From NCBI RefSeq assembly GCF_000226095.1, contig NC_016473.1, positions 4,960,001 through 5,024,000 on the forward strand: DNA of 64,000 nt, given 5' to 3'. The translations under genes and the position numbers were made by a program. The first letter of the stretch is position 1, and each line of letters opens with the position of its first letter. This DNA is from Thermothelomyces thermophilus ATCC 42464. Its lineage: Eukaryota; Ascomycota; Sordariomycetes; Sordariales; Chaetomiaceae. The notes beneath the pieces were generated by a model that did no database searches, was not told the DNA's origin, and saw only the letters and a list, made by a program, of their open reading frames with translations. Positions 21,269 to 32,912 of the stretch are shown in pieces.

Positions 21269-22787
21269 CTCATCCGCGGCTGGGGAGCACGAGGGAACGA
21301 GTCAAGCGGGGTTGTGCTGGCAGCTCAAGCCCGTGGCTGCCGATGGAGGTCACTAGCAGGTGACCGGGAGGACGTGGATCGCTTAAGATCAGTTGGACCA
21401 TTAACGGAGAGAACCAAAACTAGTTCCAGTCTTCTAAGTGGATGGCTCTGAAGAATGAGAGACCGATCTAGCAGCTCAGGCCCGGTCGTCTGGTACCTTA
21501 TGCGCAGCGGCTCAGATCCAGCAGAGGCCCCAGCGCGATCGACTTCGTTGAGAAGTGGAGTTAGGATGGATGGACCGATAACTGGCGTATGAATCAAGCG
21601 AAGAAGGCGGACCGAAGTATTATGATGCGTGGCTGAGCACTGCAGAAGAAGCGAGGGAGGAGAGGTGTCGAGACCGAGGGTCAACTCTGAAGCTGCAACC
21701 AAGCGAGCGGTGGGGAGAAGTATTCAGGCCAGGCGATCCTGTCGCTGAACTTGAACATTGGCCTCGGGGAATTGACAAAGAGAGTGCACTCAGCCAAGTC
21801 CGCCTTGCGAGCTACCGGAACGTGTGACTAATTCTTTCGGCGAGCTTAGAATCAAGTTGGCTGTAGCGACGGAAGGAAAGGGCGTTTGTGAAGTTGATGC
21901 AGGAGCTAATGGGTCGGCCGGCGAATGCAAAAGGGCGACTCCACTAGCAGGATGCAAAAAGGGAAATTACGAGGGTTCTTGTGATCTAGCCATCAGAGAA
22001 TCTCGGCCAAGAAAGTGCTCAGGTCGTAGAAGAGCCATGTATTTGACGTAGTTACGCTTCGATGGCTTTGGTGCAACTCGGGGTAAGGTTGGTACTAGTA
22101 AGTCGAGAGGTTGGAATGAGGCCTGCCAAGCCACTAACTAATGAATCTGGCAGCCTGGCAAGGCTATCCGTGTGCAGCTGCATCGCTGTGGATATCCCAA
22201 AAGCCGGCTTGCACTAGGTACTACTCCGTACTTCGGGTAATCCGTGGAGTACGGAAGATGGATGTATGTTTATGTACAATACATGTAGAATACGGAGCAA
22301 TTCGTACTCCGTCCTAGTTATCCATACAAGTACGGATAACACAGGCAAGTTCACAGCAGTGACTCCCGATGACATTCATCAAGCATGTTCTTTCACTTTC
22401 CTGCCCTCGGCTTTCTCTTTTCTCTCGCCCCTGTGTGCCCTTTCTTTTCGGTTTACACTCTGCCATAATTTCAGGGCCGTGAAGGATCTTCGGAGAAAGC
22501 CTCGTCAGGAACAGGCTTGTCCGTCTTCAAGGACTCCTATCTTGTAAATGTCTGCATTGTGACGAGACCTAAACTGTCCCGGCGTCGCCGTGGTTGGCAA
22601 TGCACGCAATCTTTGAGCCGAATACAGGGTGCGCCAGCGGACATCGACACAGCTGAAGACGGCAGGCTCCTATTTTCATGCCAATTCGAAGCGGGGAATA
22701 AACAGAAGTCATAGAGTTAGTAGTACACAGCTCCTCGTCAGATATCGTTTCATCACACCCTAATCGCCCCCGCCCTGTCCTACTCGC
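21269..22787. other. Intergenic region between REX3 and PHB1
   Basis: About 1.5 kb, no gene supported. The REX3 promoter is in the first part. A cluster of TACGGA/TCCGTA inverted repeats lies at 22221-22336. The last part is the PHB1 3' side. Confidence 0.6.
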
Positions 22788-23694
22788 CTATGGCCTCCCC
22801 ACGTTCATCAACAGGTTTGTCCCCTTGCCGCCGCCCGGCAGGTACGCGACGTTCGGGTTGCTCGCCAGCGTCTGCGCAATTTCCCTGCTCGCCTCGATCT
22901 TGCGGATCTGGATCAGGCCGTCGCCCGACTTGGCGATGGCCTTGCTAATGATGTCGGCACTCTCGGCCTCGCCCTCGGCGCGGATGACGTTGGCCTGGCG
23001 CTCCTGCTCGGCCTTCTCGACGATGAAGCGTGCCCGCTCGGCGTCCTGCTGGGCAATCTGCTTCTGCTCAACCGCCTTGGTGAACTCCTTGCCGAACGTC
23101 ATGTGCGTGATGGACACGTCCTCGAGCGCAATGTTGAACTCGCGCGCCCGCTTCATCAGGTCCTGCCGGATCCGCTGCGAGACCGCCTCACGCTGCGTGA
23201 TGAGCTCGGCCGCGTCGAACTGCGCCACGATGGACTTGAGCACTTCGTTGCCGATCGAGGGGAGCACACGTTCGTCGTAGTCTTGGCCGAGGGACTGTGG
23301 GCTCTTTGTCAGCGACGTACGCATCCTAATAGAAAGGAAACAGAACGCGGCAGAAAAAGCGAGGACCGACCTGATAGATCTTGGGGAGTGCCTGCACCTC
23401 GGGCCGGTGCAGCACTCTGAGTGTCAGGCTGACCATTTGCAGATCCTTGCTACCCGTCGTCGTCGGGATGATGCGCGGCTTGGTCCGGACGTCGAAGATG
23501 ATGGCCTTCTGAAGCCAGGGAATGAGGAAATGCGTGCCCTCATTGACCACCGTATCCTTGACACCCGACAGCCGGTCGAAGATGACAGCACGCGTGCCGC
23601 CTTTGACGTCGTACATGGACGCTTGAATCAGGCCGTAGCCGACCGCCGCCGGAACGGCGGCCGAATAAATGAACCCCAGACCTCTTGCCGCCAT
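22788..23694 (-). CDS. PHB1: Prohibitin-1, mitochondrial inner-membrane scaffold
   Basis: Two exons on the minus strand, 23694-23371 and 23294-22788, giving 276 residues, the usual PHB1 length. The N-terminal hydrophobic anchor is [19 protein letters not shown]. The SPFH/PHB domain runs from [14 protein letters not shown] to about residue 190, with [11 protein letters not shown] and [16 protein letters not shown] before the intron. The coiled coil [20 protein letters not shown] follows, and the protein ends LMNVGRP. PHB1 and PHB2 form rings in the inner membrane that stabilise the m-AAA protease, OXPHOS proteins and cristae. The gene is divergent from QCR8 across 419 bp, so a shared promoter is likely. 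Confidence 0.97.
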
Positions 23695-24113
23695 TGTATA
23701 TCCTGGTTGCTCAACAGACGTTACTGTCGGCTGTGCGAGTTGGGGGTTGCGGCGGGACAGAGGCAAGCTTTGTCGGCGGTTGCTTGAGCTCGCCGTTGCG
23801 TTGCGGTACGGCTCTGTTCCAGGCTCGCGCGGGCTTGCCACAGGCGAGTGAATGGATTGGAGCTTCTGGAAAAGTGGGGCCGTAGCAGCCACTTGTGGAA
23901 GTGGGACCTCGATGTGGCCCAAGGCGTGAGAAGCTTTGCCAATTCGACAGCCCGGGCCAACCACTAGCCGCATTGAGGCGCTGTTTCTCGGCTTCTGTCG
24001 ACTGATTTCGAACTTCAACCGGCGCGAGCTATTCCGATCTCCCACTGCGATCGCTACAAACTTGACGGCTTCCCCCCACGCGCTGCCTCTTCCCCAACAA
24101 ACACCGATTCAAA
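23695..24113. promoter_or_regulatory. Divergent PHB1/QCR8 promoter with CCAAT boxes
   Basis: The 419 bp between the two start codons must hold both promoters. CCAAT occurs at 23939-23943 (plus) and as ATTGG at 23856-23860. CCAAT is the HAP-complex site that activates respiratory genes in fungi. Two respiratory-chain-associated genes sharing it makes co-regulation plausible, but the motif is short. Confidence 0.5.
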
Positions 24114-24756
24114 ATGCGCCCTACTCAGACTCTCCTTGGCGGCGGCGGCAGTGCCCCCGTTGGCAAGCATGGAAAGTCAGTATCCCGATAACGTGGTTGC
24201 CGTTTCCGTGCGCCTTTTCCCGAGCCCTTGAGGCGACAATCTCACGGCGCACTGGAAGGCCAATTCTCCACAGAACTGCTTGCTGACGTGTCTTTAGCTT
24301 CCTCGGGAACTGGGGCAACTTTGGTGAGTGAGATCCGAAGCGAGGCGGGATTGATGGATGGAGGGCAGGACACGGGCTCCTCTAGAGAATGGAAACGGCA
24401 CCATCGCGACGGATTCACCGGCAGACAGGGAGGCGTTTGTTTGACCGACTTCTGACGGGATAATCAACAGGTGGCATGAAGCAGAAGGGCATCGTCTCCT
24501 ACGGCATTGCTCCCAACCGCCAGCACCCCCTCGCCGGTGCTGCTCATGACGCCGTCTTCAACACCTGGAGGCGCTTCAGCTCCCAGGTTCTGTACTGGGC
24601 CCCCCCCATGATTGCCGGATACTACCTGATCAGCTGGGCTGTTGAGAGGTAGGGAATCCATCTCGGCTGTGCACAATGTTTAATGCTCACCGGGGTGATA
24701 GGAACCACTACCTCAACTCGAAGCAGGGCCGTGCCGAGTTCGGAAGCGAAGAGTAA
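24114..24756 (+). CDS. QCR8: Cytochrome bc1 complex subunit 8
   Basis: Four exons: 24114-24175, 24298-24323, 24471-24648 and 24702-24756, giving 106 residues. The protein starts MRPTQTLLGGGGSAPVGKHG, continues FLGNWGNFGGMKQKGIVSYG and has one membrane helix (LYWAPPMIAGYYLISWAVER). It ends RNHYLNSKQGRAEFGSEE. Qcr8 is a small complex III subunit that contacts cytochrome b in the inner membrane. Family residues (GNFGG, ISYG-like, RNHYLNSK) fall across all three junctions, which supports the splicing. Exon 2 is only 26 bp. Confidence 0.95.
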
Positions 24757-26435
24757 GGGTTGGAGGGATTACGATACCAGTTGGCGAGGGGATACGTGTG
24801 ATAGATATATGTACATCACAAAGCACGGGAGTTGTGGATAGACCTGATTATTTCTCCGAATGTGGTCTATTGGTATCTTCTGTGGTCATCTGCATAATCA
24901 AGGTGTGCAAGAAGAGAAGACGTGCTCCTCCCTGTTAGCCGGAATAAGGCTGGCAGTCACGCTGGTGCCGAGTCGCCGCGACGGCTTGGGAGGGCCAATT
25001 TCCACTTATACATCTGCCAACTGGCTGTGGAACAAGTGTTCCGCACCACGGCCCGATTGACCCAAGATTTTGTCTGAGCTACACCTATGTCACTTGTCGT
25101 CTCTCCTTGTGTGAGGCGGACATACTTGGCCTTTGGCGCTGGCCCATGGACAAGTCCCACGAGCCACGCGGCAAGTCCTGGGAGCACCCATCACCCGGGC
25201 GCCTGACAGCTAACACATTGGTGTTTAACTCCCCTCCCAACTAGGCCGTCACACATTTTGCGATGCTGCAGTGGTAACCCGTAGAGGATATTGCTTGCTC
25301 TTTACAAGTTCTCATTCCGGGCCGGGCCTGGCGAGTCAAATGAGAATTCATTTGACTTTGTGCAGTTTCATGTTTCCCTTGGTAGAAGCACCGGATCCCT
25401 TCCTCCCTCCGCCGAATAATGAGGAGCTCAGGTAAGCCATCTTTGTTTCTTATTCCAGTTGTTCTAGGCCAACAACGTCTTACTTTAGAGTTTCCCTGAA
25501 ATTGCTTTGGAGTATGGCTTAAATGAGGTTCTCGGCACGAATCTTAGATTGGCAGCCTTTACACTTTTGGATTAATAGTCAAAATCTTAGTAGCGAGGTG
25601 CTTTTCTGAACCTGCAGATCTCGCTAGTAAGTGTATGCTCTACACTAATAGTACGTGATGATCACAGATACTCCGTTTGCCTGGGCCAGGGGCTATTGCT
25701 GTGGATCCGCGCCAAATGGGGAGGGGTCCTGTGCTGCCATTGGCACGTGAAAGAATGGCATTGGATTTGGGGAAGGCGACACAGGGCCGTTCACTTTTTG
25801 TTGAGCAGGCTGGCCCGGCCAAGGATCCGTCACCTGGTACCGTAGTACGAAGTACGGATTACAGTACCACCTCTGGTAAGGGAGCTCCCCGCTAGCGCCG
25901 CGTTCCGTAAAGCCATTGCCGGCTCGACACGCCTCGAGTACCAGACGACGGGACGTCTTCCCAACGAAGCGATGTGAGCAGGCTTGCACTGAACCCGGAA
26001 ACTTGGCAAATTCTTGTCAAACCACTTTTTCTCTGCCTTACATTGTCGTTTCCAGTTGGCAGGCCTGTTCGAAGCGGGAAAAGGTCGGGCTCCAACCTGA
26101 AGAAACCAAAGCCGATGACATCGCCCGTCCCGTCTGGACTTTTGGAACTAATACGAACCCCCGGTCTTTGCCGCAGCAGGTCCCATTTTCTCGGCATCAT
26201 CCTCCACGCCCAACTGCAACCTATTTCCGGGCGGCACTGCACACAGGTGAATTTAAATCTAGTGCGTCGAGCAGCAACAAGCGAGGCGTGCTGAGCGCAG
26301 AGCCATTGCGTCTGGGCCTCTTCGGCCGCAAAGTCCGCACGCCGACTGTTTTTCCACGGAAGCCCCCGGTCCCGGTCGATATCCCCTGGCGCGGTCGCAT
26401 CCATCCTTCATGGCCTTCTCGATGTCGACGGCAAG
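24757..26435. other. Intergenic region between QCR8 and NEM1
   Basis: About 1.7 kb without a supportable gene. The part at about 25300-25680 is relatively AT-rich. A 16-bp GTAC-type motif lies at 25852-25867. Overlapping open frames at 25892-26404 (minus) and 25916-26584 (plus) have no motif; the NEM1 leader covers the right end. Confidence 0.6.
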
Positions 26436-27861
26436 ATGAACTCCCTCAATATCATCTCGGCCCGAGTCTCCCCTCCGCCGAGCCCAGCACCGTCACGATC
26501 GAACTCGCTCAACGCTCTAGGGTTAGCTGTGAGCTCCGACGCCGACGGGCCGCGGCAGAACCAGACCGAGAGCGCGCTCGGTAACGTCGAAGAGAAAGAC
26601 GGGTTAGTCGCCGAGCCCGACGACTTCCGATTGGAAAGCACGCCCATAGATGACCGTAGCCATGGGTATGGGGTCGATGATACGACGCCCGTGATCCCTC
26701 AGGCGAAGGAGATCAGCCCGAGAGGCTCGATGTGGGTGCTCTATCCGAAGCGGATCGCCAACGCCTTTGTAGATTCCATACGATGGATGCTGTCGACTCT
26801 GACCGCGCCCGGTGTCTACTTGTACGCCTGCTTCTGCGACGAGAACGGCCATTTTGCGCCACTGCAGCAGCTCGGGAAGTTGTTCGGCTTCTATGGCGGT
26901 AATGCGAAGAGGATGGCGCTGGATTATAACGAGGGGATAGCGGCGTCCGAGAAGCGGCGAAAGGGTCTGGATGGTTCCGCCAGCAGAAGCGGTCGAGGGA
27001 AAAATAGGGCACTACGCGTCACTGGGCAGAGCGGCTCTTCGTCGTCCGGCCTCTCATCGGAATCAGAAACAGATCCGGACCGCAAGAGACAGGGCGGCCG
27101 TCGAGGAACAAGTGGCAAACACTTGCGCTCAAAGTCGTTGCCGGACTCCGACGACGCCGCCCCGGCTCAGCGTTCCATAAGGATCAAGCTGAGCTCCGAC
27201 GAGGCCCTCCGACAGAGGAAGCACCGGAAATCGCAGTCGACTGGTATCCGGGAAAGCAGCGATTCCGGCGACGCCATAGAAACCATTTCTGCCCAGCTCA
27301 AGTCGCCAACTTCTCCCTCCGGCGCCCTCACCAAATATCCCAAGACGCCTGCTCCTCCGCGGCCATTGATACCCCGTCGGCAACCCTCTTACATCAACAA
27401 AAACGTAGAAATGACCGACGTCAGGCATCAAAAGACGCTGATTCTCGATCTTGACGAAACCTTGATACACAGCCTCTCCAAGGGCGGGCGGATGGGGTCG
27501 GGGCACATGGTCGAGGTGCGGCTCAACACGACGTACCAGAGCGCGGGCGGGCAGACGGCCATCGGGCCGCAACACCCAATCCTGTACTACGTACACAAGC
27601 GTCCGCACTGCGACGAATTTCTGAGGCGGGTCAGCAAGTGGTACAACCTGGTCGTCTTCACGGCGTCGGTGCAGGAGTATGCCGACCCGGTCATCGACTG
27701 GCTCGAGGCCGAGCGTAAGTACTTCTCGGCTCGCTACTACCGCCAGCATTGCACCTTCCGGCATGGGGCTTTTATCAAAGACCTCAGCTCAGTGGAGCCG
27801 GACCTGAGTAAAGTTATGATTCTCGATAATAGCCCACTGAGCTATATGTTCCACCAAGGTG

Positions 27862-27899
<38 letters not shown>

Positions 27900-28089
27900 C
27901 TGTCCAATGCCTCCTTGCTAACAATTGGCCGCTTTAGACAATGCAATCCCGATACAAGGCTGGATCAGTGACCCGACGGACAGCGACCTCATGTATCTAA
28001 TACCCTTACTAGAGGGCCTGCAGTATGTGTCTGATGTGCGCGCGCTCCTGGCCTTGCGCGGGGGCGAGGACGGGCAGCATATGGCTTGA
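26436..28089 (+). CDS. NEM1: Nuclear envelope phosphatase Nem1 (HAD/FCP1-like, CTDNEP1 homologue)
   Basis: Two exons, 26436-27858 and 27938-28089, giving 524 residues. The N-terminal 100 residues are Ser/Pro-rich. A membrane-associated segment, SIRWMLSTLTAPGVYLYACF, follows, then a Ser/Arg/Lys-rich linker. The FCP1-like catalytic domain runs from about 330 to the end with the DLDET signature (nucleophile D338, acid D340). It continues through KRPHCDEFLRRVSKWYNLVVFTAS, CTFRHGAFIKDLS and the metal-binding ILDNSP. It closes with IPIQGWISDPTDSDL. Nem1 with Spo7 dephosphorylates the lipin Pah1 at the ER/nuclear envelope, steering phosphatidate into storage lipid. The intron starts with a CT microsatellite (about 27865-27897) only 8 bp after the donor. 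Confidence 0.93.
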
Positions 28090-29445
28090 ACGAGTGTAGA
28101 AGAAGAAAAAAATAAGCTGATCTTTGGGCATCCATGTACTAGCATCCAGGTGCTCGGCAAGGATCGGAGCATCTGTGGCATTGTTTTTCTTTGGAGAGAG
28201 CGAAGGAAGGAGAGGAAAGGAAGAGAATTCGGTGTTACAGAGCAGGTGAGCAAGTCGGGTAAGCAAGCAAGAGCGTAATGAGAGATCCGTGATAAGATAG
28301 ATGCCTTGAGGAGTCAATCTCGGGATTGTCTTGTTATACATCCCTAAGACGTACAACAGCAATAACAAACGGAGCGCAGATGCTCCCATTTGGCAAGGGG
28401 CGCTTAACCCTAACCCTTGCTGTCGGCGGGCTGCGGTGCACCGATACGCGATTCTCTTGCTTCTCAGTTACACACTCAGCTGCCCATTGTGCGGATTTTG
28501 ACAGCAGGCAATGCAAGTGGGTGATGGATGCTCCTTCGCTTAGGTGCTCGGTTGAATATTGTGCTCTGTGTAGTGAACACCGAACAGACGAGACTTCACA
28601 GGTCGAGCGGGATAGGTCAACTTTTGCGAGCAGCAGCAAGTCCCTCAAATGCAGGCAGGGAGCTGTCAACAGCCAATGCCAAGGTTCTCGGAACTTCCCC
28701 GATGCATTGATGAGGTTTCCGCGTCTCCGGCCAGGCGCGGCCATGCCGGAAGTTGTTGCTGCGGGTTCCTGCGGAATCAGGATCGAACAGATCTCGGGGT
28801 TTTGCCAGGAACAACGGACCATGCGGAGAGATTGCCGCCAGGGCACCTTTGATGTCACTCGATTGCGTCAGGTATGGGACCCTCTTCCTCTCAGTCCCAA
28901 AAAGAATTGGCACTAGAAGAGTGTTGCAAGATGCAAACTTGCAAGGGAAGCCGCAGGCAACACAATCTGTTTGGTGTTGCAGTGGGGTAGACGAGTTCTG
29001 GCGAGCCAGGGTCGCTTCTAACAACCAAGGTGGTGACGTCATGCTGCAGCTTCTCAGAGGCGCAAGTTCTGGGCAGCTACGATGCGATGATGTTATGCGC
29101 CGGGGAAACCAAGGGGAAAACCTTCCAACTCAGGTGGCCCTAACAAGTGGAGGCCAGTAGGATGGACGAAGTGTATCCCCATTCTAGCATGCAAGACGAG
29201 TGACGCACAAACGGGACCGGGGGGGTTAGACACTTTGGAGAAGTGGTCCTGCTTCCGTCCAGGCTTGCCGTAGTGCTTGCTATAAACTGACTTGCTCTCC
29301 CTCTACCGTCTGGCCGAGGTGTGCTTACCTTTTCTCGTCCTATAGATCTTTAACCAGAAAACAACGCTTCTCAACCTCATCCTCCACAGAAAGTCGACAG
29401 ACCCCCGACTTCGACTCAATCTCAGAACAATCTTCACTATCCAAC
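28090..29445. other. Intergenic region between NEM1 and the small membrane-protein gene
   Basis: About 1.35 kb, no gene supported. TTAACCCTAACCCTT at 28404-28418 is a two-unit telomere-like (telobox) motif. Overlapping open frames at 28326-29160 on both strands have no motif. The last 150 bp are C/T-rich as in a promoter and leader. Confidence 0.55.
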
Positions 29446-30589
29446 ATGTCTCTGCACTGTTAGTACCCGCCCCTCCCGCGCATTCATGATGCACCTCCTT
29501 CCGTTTCCGGTCTCCGGATATTAGGCCTAGCATGGCCTCAATTGCTAGATTTCATTTATGGTCAATTGTCAGCCATTGCCATCTTCACAAGTCGACACCT
29601 CGGATCTGGAAGAAGAGATTGGATGTCAGACTACTCTTTGACCGACGGGTTGGGTCTCGCTCGTCAATCGGGTGGGCTGTACCGCCGGTTCCTTGATGTC
29701 ATCTCGTCCCAAAGTGTGGGGAATCCGTTCACACTTTAGAACTTGGGGGAAGTAGGCTTGAAAACGGGCAACAGGCGATGGACCTCACCACTACCACCAC
29801 CACAACCACAACCACAATCACAACGACAGCCACCATCACAACCACAATGACAACAACGACCACAAACACCGCTCACGCGGCATCCTCCCTCGTTTCAGAA
29901 AGCTAACGTTTTCCTCCAGATCTCCCCGCCGTTAAGCCCTCGGCCATCGCCCTCGGCACCGTCTTCAACCACACGGCCGAGCTGGCTGTGCTCACCCCCC
30001 TCTTCGGCCAGACGTACCAGCGTGCCAAGGCTGCCAATACCAAGGAGGAGTTTCTCCGCTCGCGGGAGGCGACGGGCGCCGCCGTCGCTTGGGGCACCGC
30101 CCTCGTCGGCTCGGCGCTGCAGTCGTACGGCGTCGGCGCCCTCATCAACGCCACCGGCACCCTCAGCTACAAGGGCGCCGCCTACTTGGGCGGCCTGATC
30201 TTTGCTGCCACCAGCGCTCCTACTGTCTGTCTCCCCTCATTCCCTTTTATTACCTACCCCAAGCATGCGAGAAGGGTGTCTCCGGAAAGCGGTAGCGGGC
30301 TCCTTTGCTGACTGCGACAACAGTTCATCAGCCAGCTCTTCGTCGAGAAGCGCGCGACCGAGCAGGTCGGCGTCAGCATCCTCGCTAAGCTGTTCGAGAC
30401 CGTCGGCCTGTCTCTCTTCTTGACCTGGTGGGGAACACGCACCAACCCGTTTGAGCAGTGAGTGGCCGGTGTATTCGTGAAGCAGCCCCCCCCCCCCCCC
30501 CAAAACCCCCCAAAATTGATGCTAACGTCCGTCATAGCTCCGGCGCCGGTGGCACTCCCCTGAGCCGGAACGCCTTCCGATCCGAGTAA
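29446..30589 (+). CDS. Small membrane protein, DUF1761-like
   Basis: Four exons: 29446-29458 (13 bp), 29920-30224, 30324-30457 and 30538-30589, giving 167 residues. It starts MSLHYLPAVKPSAIALGTVF. The pattern of hydrophobic stretches (ALGTVFNHTAELAVLTPLFG, AVAWGTALVGSALQSYGVGA, KGAAYLGGLIFAATSAPT, ILAKLFETVGLSLFLTWWG) suggests three or four membrane helices. It ends SGAGGTPLSRNAFRSE. Length and helix pattern resemble fungal DUF1761 proteins, whose function is unknown; this match is from memory and tentative. Intron 1 is 461 bp and carries CCACAA repeats; intron 3 carries a run of 16 C at 30486-30501. The exon joins are in phase with GT-AG ends. Confidence 0.78.
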
Positions 30590-31269
30590 AGGAAGATGAA
30601 TGGGGTGGAGTTAAAGACGGAGCGGCCAGACCTTTCTTTTCCTTGCATCGGGCACATCGATAGAGTGGCCTCGGTACAAGGAATTCGGCAATGATATATT
30701 CTCACCTGCCAATTGACTGTACATGTATCACGCTTTTTTTTTTACATTTATGAATCTGGAACATTTTATAATCGCAGCTTGACTCTTTCCCCCTGATACT
30801 CTCTCGCAGGGTGTCGTTGGTGCTCTTCGCTCTGCAGCATTGTTATTATGGCTGGGGATCCGTGACAAGAGTAACTTTTCATTTTGGTATTTACAACAGG
30901 AGCCCAGTAATCTCCCGGAACCGATGCAAAGAGCCCATCCCTCTCAACGCCATCCATTACACAAGAGAGCCATAAAAGCCAAGAGAGCAAGCTGACCGTT
31001 GGTGGTGATACAGCCGGCAGATGATGATAATGTGGGCAATCCCACCCAAGAATTGCCATTGTGCTGCCCGGAGATTGGGGCCAACGAAAATGTGACCGTG
31101 TCATGGGAGCTGATGACGGAACCACGAACAAATCGTCGTGGAAAGCCCGCGTCGCATGGCGATGAGTGGACTTGCCCTTGTCGTGTCGTTCAATGCGCAG
31201 CCAGGGGGAAGCCGGAAGCAGCTTTCTGTGATCCCCCCTCCCCTTTTTTTCCTTTGAAACCGACCTAAC
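30590..31269. other. Convergent intergenic region
   Basis: Separates the small membrane-protein gene and the NHP2 3' end. No gene is supported. It should hold both 3' UTRs. Confidence 0.6.
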
Positions 31270-32230
31270 TCAAGCCCTTGCCGCTTGCCTCGCCCTCTCC
31301 CTCTCAGCAATCTGCAGGGGGTGCGTGCCTTTGACCCACGGCTGCACCTGGATCTTCCACTGCTTCTCCGCCGTCTTGACCAGCTCCTTCCACGCCTCGA
31401 GGTACTCCTCCGCGCTGACCTTCTTGTCGTCGCCCGCATCTTCCATCTCGGTGTCGGCGTCCTTCTTCTTGTCCTTGGCGCCGCCCTCGCCGCCGGCGTT
31501 CTTCTTGCCCTCGGGCTTGAGCATGACGACGCTGGTCGCGCGCTTGGTACACGCCGCGACGCCGAGGTCGGCCCGCGACCGCACGTACAGATACGGCACG
31601 CCGTGCTCCTCGCAGAGGATGGGGAAGTGCATGATGACGTCCATGGGCGAGATGTCGCCCGCGATGATGACGAGCCCGGGCGCCGGCGTCTCGCCCGACG
31701 CGGCCGTCTTGGGCGGGCACTTCTTGATCGCCTTCTCGCACTCTTTTACGCCGCGGTGGATCGACTTGAGTTTGGCGCCTGTTTGAGACATTGGGTCAGT
31801 TTATTTTGGACCCTCATTTCCACGCAATGCCTTGAGGGAGGAGAGGGAGGGAGGGGAGCGATTTGCTCCACCAGAGCTGAGACGCACCCTTCTTGATCAG
31901 CTTGTAGATCTTCTTGTGTGTCTTCTCGTCGGCAAGCGGCAGCGCAAACGGTACCAGCTCCTCGGCGGGCTTGATGATGTCCTCGGGGTCGACGTCGTCC
32001 TGCTCGTCCTGAGCCTCGAACGACTTGGCAGCATCGGCTTGAAGGTGGGCATCAAGGGCGCGCGCCAGCTTGTCCTGCCTCGCCTTGTCCTTCTTCTTGT
32101 CCTTCTTCTCCTTGCGGATACCGTCGCTCTCGCTACGCTTCTTTTCTTTCTTCTCCGACTTGTCCTTGCTCTTCTTCTCCTTCTTCAGCTTCTTGTCGTC
32201 GACGACCTCGACTTTGTCCTCGGCCGCCAT
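31270..32230 (-). CDS. NHP2: H/ACA snoRNP protein Nhp2 (L7Ae family)
   Basis: Two exons on the minus strand, 32230-31888 and 31778-31270, giving 283 residues. Residues 1-60 form a Lys-rich tail (KKLKKEKKSKDKSEKKEKK). The L7Ae/Nhp2 core runs from about 85 to 205: PFALPLADEKTHKKIYKLIKK, IHRGVKECEKAIKK, GLVIIAGDISPMDVIMHFPI, LCEEHGVPYLYV and ATSVVML. Nhp2 binds H/ACA guide RNAs with Cbf5, Nop10 and Gar1 for pseudouridylation in the nucleolus and supports telomerase RNA in some species. The protein is much longer than yeast Nhp2 (156 residues) because of both tails. The C-terminal tail has a second acidic/Lys block and EYLEAWKELVKTAEKQW. Divergent from GCD7. Confidence 0.95.
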
Positions 32231-32912
32231 TTTGATGTGTTGGTGTTCGTAAAAAATTTGGATTTAGATGCGAATGATTCGGACTCTTGGAAACAGGACC
32301 ACAATGGCAAGTCGATCGCTATCAGATAAGGGCTGGCTTGGAAAAGTGCTTGCAATCGCTGCCGCCACGTTCGCACAGTCGCTCGTCTGCAGATTTTCCA
32401 GATGTGAAGTGCTACAAAGCCAAATTTTGAAGGCCAATTGTATCGCCGTTCCGCTTATCTTAGCGCGATATTGGGCTCTCGAGCCACTCCTGTTCCTACT
32501 AGTATGGGCTGTCTCGTCTGCTCTTGGCATTACGGATTTCGTATTACTCTTGTAAGTACCTGCAAATACGGATACTTCCGAGCTTTACCCGCCTGGCGCG
32601 GGCTTGCGCGGGGCACGGCATTGTGACCCCACTGTATTTTTCTCGGTTCTGGAGTTCGAACATGCTCATTGACTCACATCCATTGCTCTCTGAGCCAATT
32701 CGATACTGGGCACGAACTCGATTCGGAAGCACGCGCTGTCTCCACTGCCGCCGGCGGAATCTTCACGGTTTCAGCTACTCTAAAGCCCGACTCACGATCC
32801 GGTATTAACTGTTATCGGTATTTTTCGAGCTCTGACCGACGCGGGGTCATTAAATCGCCGAGCCTTTTCTGTGCCCCGCGACCGATCAGCCCAAAACAAA
32901 GACGAAGAAGCT
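32231..32912. promoter_or_regulatory. Divergent NHP2/GCD7 promoter region
   Basis: The 682 bp between two start codons carry the promoters of a ribosome-modification gene and a translation-initiation gene. A TACGGATAC-type motif lies at 32567-32575. I recognise no defined binding site. Confidence 0.4.

Noticed and set aside
25892-26584. Overlapping open frames upstream of NEM1
   Set aside because: Both strands open, no motif, and part lies over the NEM1 leader and first codons.
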